The translations under genes were made by a program, and so were the position numbers. Of a stretch of DNA of 64,000 nt, positions 1-8,775 are shown one piece after another (position 1 is the stretch's first letter; the number at the start of each line of letters is the position of its first letter). The stretch lies in assembly GCF_019459225.1 (NCBI RefSeq), contig NZ_JAIAZY010000017.1:21063-85062 (forward strand). The letters run 5' to 3'. The notes under the pieces are model-generated. The model was given only the letters and a program-made list of their open reading frames with translations. It made no database searches and was not told where the DNA came from. Origin of the DNA: Bacillus sp. IITD106. GTDB taxonomy: Bacteria > Bacillota > Bacilli > Bacillales > Bacillaceae_C.

Positions 1-3
1 CCT

Positions 4-118
4 TCCCCTCATCTTTCAAAGCACTTACGCTTTGTGTGAATTGGCACCATTTCACATAATGTGACGGTTGCCGGGCTTCATCGGGCACATCCCTCCACCT
101 CTCTGGATAAGAGTTTAA
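4..118 (-). promoter_or_regulatory. SAM-I (S-box) riboswitch aptamer
   Basis: Read on the minus strand, this stretch begins CTTATCCAGAGAGGTGGAGG, continues through GATGAAGCCCGGCAACC and GGTGCCAATTC, and closes with GAAAGATGAG. These are the conserved blocks of the S-box leader in order. The first CTTATC pairs with the final GATGAG (one G-U) to form P1. S-adenosylmethionine binding normally terminates transcription of methionine-uptake or synthesis genes. The regulated gene lies left of position 1. In B. subtilis the metNPQ methionine importer sits next to yusE, so metN is the likely target (inference). The expression platform is cut off by the window edge. Confidence 0.93.
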
Positions 119-235
119 GATATAAAGTTGTAAGGTATGAAAGTCATATTATCATAGACTTTTATACGAGTCAACGGGATAAATGAAAAATTTCCTAGGA
201 AATATGTCGGAAATTTGCATTATATAGTTCAAAAG

Positions 236-544
236 TCAGCTGTACCTTGATATAAGTTCATGCAAATAAGGTACCGATTTAAACGCATAAATTTTTTCTT
301 GGACCTTTCCTTCTTTTAAAATTATTAAACAGGGAACACTCTCTATCGCAAATAATTCGGCCATTTCTGTTACATAATTTAAATCAGCTTTTCCAAAAGA
401 AAGCTCTGGAAACATTTGCTCCACAACGGATAGCATCTTCCCGGCGACTTGACAAGTGCCACAAAGTGGGGTGTAAAAATAAAGTATGGTTGTTTCTTGT
501 TGGTCAATTATTTTCATGATGTCATTTTTAGTTAATTCGTTCAT
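236..544 (-). CDS. yusE: Thioredoxin-like protein YusE
   Basis: Short 102-residue protein with a thioredoxin fold and no signal peptide, so cytosolic. The redox motif is CGTC (about residues 28-31, in context PLCGTCQ), unlike the WCGPC of classical thioredoxin. The cis-proline loop ESVPCL follows at about residue 68. It probably reduces or isomerises disulfides of particular partners; the substrate is unknown. An AAGGATG ribosome binding site precedes the ATG. It lies between the S-box leader and gcvH, as in B. subtilis, but the yusF and yusG genes expected next are missing and replaced by a repeat array and a NERD gene. Confidence 0.85.
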   Translation of the reverse strand: MNELTKNDIMKIIDQQETTILYFYTPLCGTCQVAGKMLSVVEQMFPELSFGKADLNYVTEMAELFAIESVPCLIILKEGKVQEKIYAFKSVPYLHELISRYS

Positions 545-797
545 TGAGGGGGTTCATCCTTTTTGGATATTCAGCGTTGAATATCTTTGTTTCTACTTAC
601 ATTACAATAGTAAATATTGTTTAATGGAATTTCAATTATCGGATATTAAATTTATTGATCAATCCTGTTAAAATGAATCCTCCTATTCTGTATTGGAATT
701 AATGGTTACGATGGGATTCGAACTTAATTCATAATTATGCTCTATTCGTCGGGACTCAATGCTGGATTTGCGACTAATTCTATATTTTAATTCTTTT

Positions 798-1110
798 CAT
801 CGAGAATTAACCTCGAATTATCGACCAAATATATTTTTTCACCTTTTTCATCGAGAATTAACCCCTTATTATCGACCAAATCTGTTTTTCCATTCTTTTA
901 ATCGAGAATTAACCACTAATTATCGACCAAATCTATTTTTTCACCCTTTTCATCGAGAATTACCCCCTTATTATCGACCAAATCTGTTTTTCCATCCTTT
1001 TCATCGAGAAATAACCTCTTATTATCGACCAAATCTGTTTTTTCATCCTTTTCATCGAGAATTAACCGCATATTATCAACCAAATCGGTATTTTGGCTTT
1101 TTTATCAAGA
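798..1110. repeat. 51-bp tandem array with phased TCGA motifs
   Basis: Six near-identical 51-bp units start at 800, 851, 902, 953, 1004 and 1055, followed by a degenerate seventh near 1105. Each unit carries TCGAGAATTAAC and, 21 bp later, TATCGACCAAAT, so TCGA recurs at alternating 21 and 30 bp intervals. Because 51 is a multiple of three, one plus-strand frame (759-1166) stays open and reads as a 17-residue repeat rich in FHREL and YRPN. I do not call it a gene: it has no ribosome binding site and the DNA words are conserved. The rest of 545-797 and 1111-1203 shows no further feature. Confidence 0.9.
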
Positions 1111-1203
1111 ACCATCGCTATTTCCAAATTCAAACGAGAATATCCTTCTATTTAGTCTCGAATTAGCCGAAAGAAATAAATACAATAATAGATTTTTATT
1201 ATC

Positions 1204-2118
1204 TTACTTCTTCTTTACGTAATATGATGATTTCGTACTTCCAATTTGAACAAATTCTTTCAATAGAATCTTTTGAATTGTTTCCGTAGTTTTTATTCCT
1301 TTACTCCATTCAAAGACCCCTGTTGTTGTAATTTTCTTTTCCGGAAAAAGAAGTCTTAATTCATCTGCACTCCGTAAAACTACCGACTCAATTTTTTCTA
1401 TACTTCCACAATTTTTACATATTACAAATGACTTTTTACTTTCTAATTTTAATGAAGAACAAACCGCACATATTACTCCTTTTCGCAGTTCCTCATATGT
1501 ATACTTCGGTATTTTTTTCAAAGGAAAATCTTTCTTATGCAGAGAAATAAGATTGTTTGCTAATTTCTGATGACGTTCATTTATTTTGGATTGCATTTTA
1601 CCTAGATTTTCGAAAAATCGGTTTAGTTGGGTTGGATAAATTAATGGTAAATTTCGAGGGGCGTTGTATAGATGGAAATCGGGATTAATGAAGATAAGGT
1701 AGGTTTCCAAAGGGATGTTACACCTGACGTTTCTGAGCAATCTTCGAAGGAGGAATTCACTTCTTTCGAGCTGTGAAAGTGGATTCTGAATTTCTGTACC
1801 ATTCATATTATACCAATGATCCCCTTCAATATAGTAATCCCCTTCATAATTTTTAATCTCAAACATTAATTGCATGTTTTCAGATATTAGCAGTGAATCG
1901 ATTTGGAAATCATTTTTGTTGCTTTCCAATTGTAAATCATTAAGTATGAGCCAATCATTCTTTATTTTTCGTAATCGTTCATCAAACAATAGTTCTCCTT
2001 CATAACCTTTTTCAAGGTTCGCTAGATGTAATGATTCCTTAAAAGGCAACACTTTTCTTGCATTTAAAACCCTATACATCAACAACTCTCTACTTTCAAC
2101 ACGCGGTTTAATTTCCAT
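1204..2118 (-). CDS. NERD-domain (nuclease-related) protein
   Basis: About 304 residues. The N-terminal half holds a NERD domain, a restriction-endonuclease-like fold: conserved FEIKNYEGDYYIEGDHW (near residues 90-107) contains the E-x-K catalytic-type signature, followed by NPLSQLERS and LIFINP. Near residue 215-240 a CAVC...CKNC pair forms a zinc ribbon. NERD proteins are thought to process DNA or RNA, but the cellular role is not established. I chose the seventh in-frame Met as start because AGAAGG then lies nine bases upstream; the longer reading from 2136 would put that Shine-Dalgarno sequence inside the coding region. It is monocistronic and occupies the place of yusF-yusG in the B. subtilis order. 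Confidence 0.8.
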   Translation of the reverse strand: MEIKPRVESRELLMYRVLNARKVLPFKESLHLANLEKGYEGELLFDERLRKIKNDWLILNDLQLESNKNDFQIDSLLISENMQLMFEIKNYEGDYYIEGDHWYNMNGTEIQNPLSQLERSEFLLRRLLRNVRCNIPLETYLIFINPDFHLYNAPRNLPLIYPTQLNRFFENLGKMQSKINERHQKLANNLISLHKKDFPLKKIPKYTYEELRKGVICAVCSSLKLESKKSFVICKNCGSIEKIESVVLRSADELRLLFPEKKITTTGVFEWSKGIKTTETIQKILLKEFVQIGSTKSSYYVKKK

Positions 2119-2270
2119 TTTCCACATCCTTCTCATTGTAATTATCTTAATTGTAAGAAATATTTATCTTTTGTTCAAGTTAATAAGTAAAATTGTAATA
2201 GCAGGTTTATGGCCTTGGCAGAGATACCAGTTTCTATTTGATAGACACTAGAAAAAATTTTCCGGTAAAC

Positions 2271-2306
2271 AATAAAAATGCACCTCAGCCTCTTGCCTTG
2301 GTGCAT
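2271..2306 (-). terminator. Rho-independent terminator of gcvH
   Basis: Stem TGCACC/GGTGCA with further imperfect pairing, followed on the minus strand by TTTTTATTG, immediately downstream of the gcvH stop. Confidence 0.75.
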
Positions 2307-2313
2307 CCAATAA

Positions 2314-2697
2314 TTATTCTTCGCTTGTCATTTGTTCGTATTCTTCTGCGGACATTAGATTGTCCATTTCGCTTAAATCAGATGGTTCGATTACGATCAT
2401 CCACGCTTTTTCGTATGGGGATTCGTTAACGAATTCTGGGCTGTCGTCAAGATCTTCGTTTACGGCAACTACTTTTCCGCTTAGTGGTGCATAAAGTTCA
2501 GAAACGGTTTTAACAGATTCTACACTTCCGAATGGCTCGTCCGCTGTCACTTCATCGCCTACTTCAGGAAGTTCAACGAAAACGATATCTCCTAACTCGG
2601 ATTGTGCAAAATCAGTAATTCCGATTCGAACTTTTCCATCTTCTACTTTTACCCACTCATGTTCTTCTGAATATCGCAATTCTTTTGGTGTATTCAT
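2314..2697 (-). CDS. gcvH: Glycine cleavage system H protein
   Basis: 127-residue lipoyl carrier of the glycine cleavage complex. It shuttles the methylamine arm between the P, T and L proteins, and in Bacillus also passes octanoyl/lipoyl groups to other enzymes. The lipoyl-lysine is in [12 protein letters not shown] (Lys near residue 63). The start YSEEHEWV and the tail [13 protein letters not shown] are family signatures, and the length is normal. GGAGGG precedes the ATG. gcvP and gcvT are not in the window, matching B. subtilis where gcvH stands alone near yusI. Confidence 0.97.
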   Translation of the reverse strand: MNTPKELRYSEEHEWVKVEDGKVRIGITDFAQSELGDIVFVELPEVGDEVTADEPFGSVESVKTVSELYAPLSGKVVAVNEDLDDSPEFVNESPYEKAWMIVIEPSDLSEMDNLMSAEEYEQMTSEE

Positions 2698-2766
2698 CTA
2701 GATCCCTCCATGATTTCATCTACTATTAATGTACAAAAACGGATAGGCTAAATCAAGAATTCATCC

Positions 2767-3126
2767 TTATTTTAGCCACGTCTTTTCATATTCGTCCTTT
2801 TTAAATCCAAAAGTTACTTTATGTCCATCCGTAAGCAAGGGACGCTTTATAAGCATACCGTCACTGGCAAGTATATTTAATTGTTCTTTTTCTGTTAACG
2901 ATCCTATTTTATCTTTCAATCCAAGCTCCCGATATTTATTTCCGCTCGTATTGAAAAATTTCTTCAGTTCAACCTGACTGTTTTTGTAAATTGCCTCTAG
3001 TTCCTCACTAGTCGGAGGATTTTCAACAATATGTATGGCTTTATAATCTAGTTGATGGGCATCCAACCATTTTTTAGCTTGACGGCATGTCCCGCATTTT
3101 GGATACCAATAAAAACTTAAAACCAA
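2767..3126 (-). CDS. yusI: ArsC/Spx-family protein YusI
   Basis: 119-residue thioredoxin-fold protein of the ArsC/Spx group. The N-terminal FYWYPKCGTCRQAKKWL carries a CxxC redox pair (near residues 11-14). It ends with LLTDGHKVTFGFKKDEYEKTW, typical of the family. I place the start at a TTG codon (3126) preceded by AGGAGGG; this gives the usual family length, whereas the open frame extends to 3249 with an unrelated leader. The family includes arsenate reductases and the RNA-polymerase-binding regulator Spx. Which applies to YusI is not settled. Confidence 0.85.
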   Translation of the reverse strand: MVLSFYWYPKCGTCRQAKKWLDAHQLDYKAIHIVENPPTSEELEAIYKNSQVELKKFFNTSGNKYRELGLKDKIGSLTEKEQLNILASDGMLIKRPLLTDGHKVTFGFKKDEYEKTWLK

Positions 3127-3266
3127 TCTTCCTATCCCTCCTAAAATTTCATTATACTTACTATAACATAAAAATGATTTTAATATAATGCGAAGCTCAA
3201 CAAAAGAAGGAGAGCATCGAATAATGTCAATGCTCCCCAACGGTATCATGTCCGATACTTCACTAT

Positions 3267-5051
3267 TTATACTACAAATCTTTCAGCAGCAATTAACCTT
3301 TCAGCCGCTTCTCTCTTCTTGGCAATTACATTAATGGGTGTATGGCGAATCAACTTCCTTAAGGCAGAATTCATCATTCTGAACATATCGCCTTCTTCAA
3401 CAGCAGCAAGACATTCTCTAGCTAGCTGCTCAACTCTAACGATGGAGTCTTGGCAGAAAATTTGCGTATAGAGAAGTTTTTGCTTGCTTTTTTCAAGCCC
3501 AAATCTAGAGATGGATTTTTCAGTTCGAAGCATGGCGGATTCCATGGCATATGCGTAAGAAACAACATCAGCAAGCTTCGCTAAAATTTCCTGCTCCTTC
3601 TCCAATGCCTGACCGTATTTTTGCGCAGCGAGTCCTGCAATCATCAGAGCGACTTTTTTCGTTCCTTTAATTAAATACTTTTCTTGTTCAAGTGGAGCAT
3701 CTCCTGGTTCTTCCGGCATTAGCATCATTAATTCTTCCTGTAAGGTTTGCGCCTTTTCCAACAATGGCAGCTCGCCTTTAAAAGCTTTTCTCAAGAAAGT
3801 TCCAGGAACGAGCAATCGATTAATTTCATTCGTCCCTTCAAAAATACGGTTGATACGCGAATCGCGATAGGCTCTTTCAATCTCATATTCTTGCATATAC
3901 CCATAGCCGCCGTGAATTTGCACCCCTTCATCGACAACGTGATCGAGAACTTCAGAAGCAAACACTTTATTCAATGAACATTCAATCGCATATTCTGCAA
4001 TGGAACTCGCGACTTCAGTTCCATTGTTAATTTGTTCTGCCGTCAATTGGCTCATCCGATCTTCAAATAAGCCTACTGTTCGATAAACAGAGCTTTCTGC
4101 CGCGTATAGTTCCGCTCCAAGTGTTCCGAATTTTTCCTTAGTTAAATTGAACTGGGAAATAGGCGTTTTAAATTGCTTCCGTTGATTTGCGTATTGGAGA
4201 GTGATTTCAAGCGCTCGTTTTGAACCACCTACCGCGCCCACTCCTAGTTTATAGCGGCCAATATTTAAAATATTGAAGGCAATTCGATGCCCTTTTCCAG
4301 CTTCACCTAAAAGATTTTCAACAGGAACTTCCGCATCTTCCAAAATCAATGTCCTAGTCGATGAACTTTTAATTCCCATCTTCTTTTCTTCGGCTCCAGT
4401 AGAGACTCCTGGAAAATCACGTTCTACAATAAATGCGGAAAAATGTTCTCCATCAATTTTAGCGTACACGATAAAGACATCAGCAAAAGCGGAGTTTGTA
4501 ATCCACTGTTTTTCTCCATTTAAAATATAATGTGTTCCGGCTTCATTTAGCTTGGCAGTCGTTTTTGCTCCAAGTGCGTCTGACCCAGAGCCAGGTTCGG
4601 TTAAGGCATAAGCGGCTAATTTTTCACCAGTAGCAAGGGAAGGCAAATATTTTTGCTTTTGTTCTTCGTTACCGAAGAGGACAATTGGCAGAGAGCCAAT
4701 CCCTACGTGTGCCCCGTGAGAAATGGAAAACCCACCTGCTCTTGACATCGCTTCTGAAATAAGAGAAGAACTCACTTTATCAAGTCCTAATCCGCCATAC
4801 TCTTCGGGAACATCCGCTCCTAGCAAACCTAGTTCACCAGCTTGTTTTAATAGATCTACAGAATGCTCAAACTCTTGATTCTCTAATTTATCAACAATAG
4901 GTAAAACTTCATTGACGACGAATTCTTCACTCGTCTTATAGATCATTTTTTGTTCATCTGTGTAATCTTCAGGTGTAAACATCTGGTCTGCGGAAATATC
5001 TTCGATTAAAAAAACTCCACCTTTAATCAGCTTTTCCGTTTTATTTTCCAT
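3267..5051 (-). CDS. fadE: Acyl-CoA dehydrogenase FadE
   Basis: 594-residue FAD enzyme for the first step of beta-oxidation, turning acyl-CoA into trans-2-enoyl-CoA and passing electrons to an electron-transfer flavoprotein. Visible features are YALTEPGSGSDA (FAD and substrate contacts, near 150), QIHGGYGYMQEYEIERAYRD, and RIFEGTNEINR with the catalytic-type Glu near residue 410. A C-terminal helical extension of about 150 residues is typical of the YusJ/FadE subgroup. GGGAGGG precedes the ATG. It is the last gene of fadN-fadA-fadE, 22 bp after fadA, so it should share the FadR control found at 8669. Confidence 0.95.
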   Translation of the reverse strand: MENKTEKLIKGGVFLIEDISADQMFTPEDYTDEQKMIYKTSEEFVVNEVLPIVDKLENQEFEHSVDLLKQAGELGLLGADVPEEYGGLGLDKVSSSLISEAMSRAGGFSISHGAHVGIGSLPIVLFGNEEQKQKYLPSLATGEKLAAYALTEPGSGSDALGAKTTAKLNEAGTHYILNGEKQWITNSAFADVFIVYAKIDGEHFSAFIVERDFPGVSTGAEEKKMGIKSSSTRTLILEDAEVPVENLLGEAGKGHRIAFNILNIGRYKLGVGAVGGSKRALEITLQYANQRKQFKTPISQFNLTKEKFGTLGAELYAAESSVYRTVGLFEDRMSQLTAEQINNGTEVASSIAEYAIECSLNKVFASEVLDHVVDEGVQIHGGYGYMQEYEIERAYRDSRINRIFEGTNEINRLLVPGTFLRKAFKGELPLLEKAQTLQEELMMLMPEEPGDAPLEQEKYLIKGTKKVALMIAGLAAQKYGQALEKEQEILAKLADVVSYAYAMESAMLRTEKSISRFGLEKSKQKLLYTQIFCQDSIVRVEQLARECLAAVEEGDMFRMMNSALRKLIRHTPINVIAKKREAAERLIAAERFVV

Positions 5052-5073
5052 CGATTTTTTCCCTCCCGTTTAT

Positions 5074-6249
5074 CTAAATCAATTCAAAAACACCAGCTGC
5101 ACCCATTCCTCCACCAATACACATCGTCACTACACCAAATTGTACATTTCTGCGTTTCATTTCATGTGCTAGTGAGAGTGTTAATTTCGTTCCCGTACAG
5201 CCAAGTGGATGCCCAAGGGCTATCGCGCCGCCGTTAACATTAACGATTTCCTCATCTAATCCTAATTGTCGGATTACTTGTATCGATTGAGAAGCGAAAG
5301 CCTCATTCAATTCAAATAAACCGATATCAGAAAGTTCTAGTCCCGCCATTTTCAAAGCCTTAGGAACAGCTTCAACCGGACCAACTCCCATAATTTCAGG
5401 TGCAACGCCGGCAACTGCAAAGGACCGGAATTTCACCATTGGAGTAAGCCCTAAAGAATTCGCTTTTTCACGATCCATCACCATAACGGCTGCTGCCCCA
5501 TCACTCGTTTGTGAAGCATTCCCGGCAGTGACGGTTCCACTCACTGAAAAAGCTGGGCGAAGGGTTGAAAGAACTTCCATATTCGTGTCAGGACGAACAC
5601 CCTCGTCCATCTTAAATTCTATATTCTTTTCCACGAGCTTGTTTCCCGCATTTACGGAGCGTGATACGACATTCACCGAAACGATTTCTTCATCGAATTT
5701 CCCTTCAGCAATGGCACGCGCCGCCTTTTGATGACTTCTCACTGCAAACGCATCTTGATCTTCACGTGAAATATTAAAGCGTTTTGCCACTTCCTCTGCC
5801 GTATGCCCCATATTCATATAATATTCCGGCATGTCCTCAGCAATTTTTACGTTTGGCCGTACGACATGGCCCATCATTGGAACGAGGCTCATCGATTCCG
5901 CGCCACCGGCGATGATCGTGTCAGCGTTCCCTAACATAATTCGTTCTGCTGCGTACGCTATAGACTGCAATCCTGATGAACAATAACGATTAATCGTAAT
6001 AGCAGGCACTGTATTTGGAAGTCCAGCTAGCACTCCGATATACCTCGCCATGTTCATCCCCTGCTCGGCTTCGGGCATCGCACAACCAATAATTAAATCA
6101 TCAATATTTCCTTCATAATCTCCTGCACGTTTCAACGTTTCTTTAACCGCAATCGCCCCCAAATCATCTGGGCGCATATGGGCGAGTGTTCCTTTTTTTG
6201 CTCTTCCTACAGGTGTCCTTGCTCCAGCGACAATAACCGCTTCCCTCAT
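5074..6249 (-). CDS. fadA: Acetyl-CoA C-acyltransferase (thiolase) FadA
   Basis: 391-residue thiolase that cleaves 3-ketoacyl-CoA with CoA in the last step of beta-oxidation. Active-site Cys is in NRYCSSGLQ (near residue 90), the catalytic His in GGAIALGHPLGCTG (near 348), and the second Cys in VTMCIGGGMGAA (near 378). Length is standard. It lies 10 bp downstream of fadN and 22 bp upstream of fadE on the same strand, so the three are one transcription unit. Confidence 0.97.
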   Translation of the reverse strand: MREAVIVAGARTPVGRAKKGTLAHMRPDDLGAIAVKETLKRAGDYEGNIDDLIIGCAMPEAEQGMNMARYIGVLAGLPNTVPAITINRYCSSGLQSIAYAAERIMLGNADTIIAGGAESMSLVPMMGHVVRPNVKIAEDMPEYYMNMGHTAEEVAKRFNISREDQDAFAVRSHQKAARAIAEGKFDEEIVSVNVVSRSVNAGNKLVEKNIEFKMDEGVRPDTNMEVLSTLRPAFSVSGTVTAGNASQTSDGAAAVMVMDREKANSLGLTPMVKFRSFAVAGVAPEIMGVGPVEAVPKALKMAGLELSDIGLFELNEAFASQSIQVIRQLGLDEEIVNVNGGAIALGHPLGCTGTKLTLSLAHEMKRRNVQFGVVTMCIGGGMGAAGVFELI

Positions 6250-6259
6250 GGTATCCCCC

Positions 6260-8644
6260 CTAGTTTCTTAGTGGTTTGCCTTTCACAAGCATATGCTGCA
6301 TACGTTGCTGAGATTTTGGCTCCGCTATTAAACTTAAAAATGCTTCACGCTCTAAATCTAGTAAATATTGTTCATCCACTTCCGTTCCAAAAGGTACTTT
6401 CCCACCAGCAATGACATAAGCTAGCTTTTTAGCAATTTTCATATCGTGGTCGGAAATATAACCTGATAAATGCTTCGCCTCAGCTCCTAGCAATAAGGTT
6501 GCATAACCTGTTTCACCCGTAACCGGGATTTTACGTCGTACGGGTGGCTTATACCCTTGGTCATGCAATGCTAGAACAGCTTGTTTCGCATCATATAATA
6601 GATGATCTCCATTCACACTGATGCCATCGCGATCGTTTAAAAAATGATTTACTCTTCCTTCTTCTGCAGAAGTAGACACTTTCGCCATGGCAATGGTTTC
6701 AAATACACGATTGGCAATCTTTTGCAAATCAAGCTCCATTCCATCTGGTATGTCATTCAGCAGCTTTAAATAAAGCTCTTTGTTTCCACCGCCTCCAGGA
6801 ATAAGTCCGACGCCAGTTTCAACAAGACCGATATACGTTTCCATTGATGCTTGAATATGTGCACAAGGGAGACAAACTTCGGCTCCACCGCCGAGAGTCA
6901 TGCCAAAAGGTGCTGCTACAACCGGTTTTTCACTATATTTAATTCTCATCATCGCCTGCTGGAACTGGCGGACCACCATATTAATTTCAAAAGCATCATC
7001 ATCTTGAGCGGCCATCAAGATCATCGCAAGGTTGGCTCCAACACAGAAGTTTTTGCCCTGATTCCCAATGACAAGACCTTTATAGTTTTTCTCCGTTTCA
7101 TCAATCGCATAATTGATCATTTGGATAATATCAAAACCAATGGCATTATTCGGTGACTGGAACTCTAATAAAAGAACACCATCTCCCAAATCTATTAAAT
7201 TAGCTCCACTATTTTTCTTAAGTACTTTTCCTTCTTTTTTTAATTGCTGCAAATCAATTTCTTTCGGATTTCTTACGATTTCTTTATATTCACCGTTTGA
7301 AAAATAACATCTCTTTCCGTCAATTTCTTTATAAAAAGAAGAGTTCCCCGCTTCCAGCATCTCTTTTACCCATGACGGAACTTGAATGTCTTGCTCTTCC
7401 ATTTTCTGGACTGATTTTTCAACGCCTATCGCATCCCACGTTTCAAATGGCCCTAATCTCCAGCCAAATCCCCATTTCATCGCATTATCAATCGAAACAA
7501 CGTCATCTGCAATTTCACCTAAAAGCTCTGCAGAAATAGCAAGCACAGGAGCTATAATATCCCAAAGAAGCTTTCCAGCTTTATCTTCCGAATATACAAG
7601 CGCTTTCATTTTTTGAGCAGTGCCTTTCGCTTGTTTTGCCATTTCTATTCCTGGTGTCTTCAAACTCTTCCGTGGTTCATATTCAAATGTATCTGGATTT
7701 AGTTCTAAAATGTCTTTTCCTTTTTTCAAATAAAACCCTTGGCCAGATTTACTGCCGAGCCAACCATTTTCGTGCATTTTCTTCATGAATTCCGGCACTT
7801 CAAATACTTGTTTTTCTTCACCATCCACTTGCTCGTAAACATTATTGGCAACATGGATAAATGTATCGAGCCCAACGACATCTAATGTACGGAAAGTGGC
7901 ACTTTTTGGGCGGCCAATTAACGTGCCAGTAATGGAGTCCACCTCGCCAATTCTGAACCCGCCTTTTAACATCTCACGTACCGTCACAAGCAATCCGTAC
8001 GTACCGATTCGATTTGCAATAAAATTCGGTGTATCCTTTGCTATAACGACACCTTTTCCTAAAACATCTTCACTAAACTGTTTCATAAAAGATAAGACAT
8101 TAGCATCCGTTTTTTCGGTCGGAATGATTTCCAACAACTTTAAATAACGAGGAGGGTTAAAAAAATGCGTCCCTAAAAAGTGTTTTTGGAAATCCTCCGA
8201 TCTTCCTTCCGCCATTGCATTTACAGATATTCCCGATGTATTGGAACTGACAATGGATCCTTCCTTCCGATATTGATCGACCTGTTCAAACACTTTCTTT
8301 TTTACTTCTAGATTCTCAACGACTACCTCAATGATCCAATCGACCTCAGATAATTTTTCTACATCATCTTCCAAGTTTCCAGTACTGATATACGATAAGC
8401 GATCTTTATGTGTAAGAGGTGCTGGCTTTTGTTTCAACAGTCTAGCAAGCGCTGAATTTGCCATGCGATTTCGTACTGCCTTATCTTCCAACGACAGCCC
8501 TTTTTCACTTTCTTCCTTCGTTAATTCATTAGGAACAATATCGAGCAATAAAACTGGAATACCAACATTTGCAAGATGTGCTGCAATTCCTGAACCCATG
8601 ACGCCAGAGCCAAGTACAGCAGCTTTTTTGATGCTGAATGCCAA
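6260..8644 (-). CDS. fadN: 3-hydroxyacyl-CoA dehydrogenase / enoyl-CoA hydratase FadN
   Basis: 794-residue bifunctional beta-oxidation enzyme. Residues 1-420 are the NAD-dependent dehydrogenase, with Rossmann motif VLGSGVMGSGIAAHLA near residue 10 and HFFNPPRYLKLLEI near 160. Residues from about 490 form an enoyl-CoA hydratase/crotonase domain, with GNQGKNFCVGANL and APFGMTLGGGAEVCLPC for the oxyanion hole and VETGVGLIPGGGG. The dehydrogenase-first order is the reverse of E. coli FadB. It is first in the operon, with a FadR operator 25 bp upstream of the ATG. Confidence 0.96.
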   Translation of the reverse strand: MAFSIKKAAVLGSGVMGSGIAAHLANVGIPVLLLDIVPNELTKEESEKGLSLEDKAVRNRMANSALARLLKQKPAPLTHKDRLSYISTGNLEDDVEKLSEVDWIIEVVVENLEVKKKVFEQVDQYRKEGSIVSSNTSGISVNAMAEGRSEDFQKHFLGTHFFNPPRYLKLLEIIPTEKTDANVLSFMKQFSEDVLGKGVVIAKDTPNFIANRIGTYGLLVTVREMLKGGFRIGEVDSITGTLIGRPKSATFRTLDVVGLDTFIHVANNVYEQVDGEEKQVFEVPEFMKKMHENGWLGSKSGQGFYLKKGKDILELNPDTFEYEPRKSLKTPGIEMAKQAKGTAQKMKALVYSEDKAGKLLWDIIAPVLAISAELLGEIADDVVSIDNAMKWGFGWRLGPFETWDAIGVEKSVQKMEEQDIQVPSWVKEMLEAGNSSFYKEIDGKRCYFSNGEYKEIVRNPKEIDLQQLKKEGKVLKKNSGANLIDLGDGVLLLEFQSPNNAIGFDIIQMINYAIDETEKNYKGLVIGNQGKNFCVGANLAMILMAAQDDDAFEINMVVRQFQQAMMRIKYSEKPVVAAPFGMTLGGGAEVCLPCAHIQASMETYIGLVETGVGLIPGGGGNKELYLKLLNDIPDGMELDLQKIANRVFETIAMAKVSTSAEEGRVNHFLNDRDGISVNGDHLLYDAKQAVLALHDQGYKPPVRRKIPVTGETGYATLLLGAEAKHLSGYISDHDMKIAKKLAYVIAGGKVPFGTEVDEQYLLDLEREAFLSLIAEPKSQQRMQHMLVKGKPLRN

Positions 8645-8668
8645 AAGTAACTCCCCCTCTAACTAATT

Positions 8669-8686
8669 TGAATGAATACTCATTCA
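8669..8686. promoter_or_regulatory. FadR operator upstream of fadN
   Basis: TGAATGAATACTCATTCA is an 18-bp match to the Bacillus FadR consensus TGAATGANTANTCATTCA. A second, looser palindrome, TACTCA-CGAA-TGAGTA at 8705-8720, repeats the half-site and may be an auxiliary site. FadR represses beta-oxidation genes and is released by long-chain acyl-CoA. Confidence 0.92.
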
Positions 8687-8775
8687 TTTTTCAAGTAAAA
8701 AAATTACTCACGAATGAGTATATAATTATTATTAATATATCGAAAATATTCTTTATATGCAATCTTTTAATCTAT

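Noticed and set aside
695..735. tRNA-like T-arm on the minus strand (AGTTCGAATCCCAT...CGTAACCA)
   Set aside because: The flanks do not pair as a T stem and no acceptor or anticodon arm could be found.
759..1166. Open frame of 135 codons through the 51-bp repeats
   Set aside because: No ribosome binding site; the frame stays open only because the unit is 51 bp, and conservation is at the DNA word level.
2767..3249. 160-residue version of YusI starting at an upstream ATG
   Set aside because: The extra leader is unlike the family, and a strong ribosome binding site serves the internal TTG at 3126.
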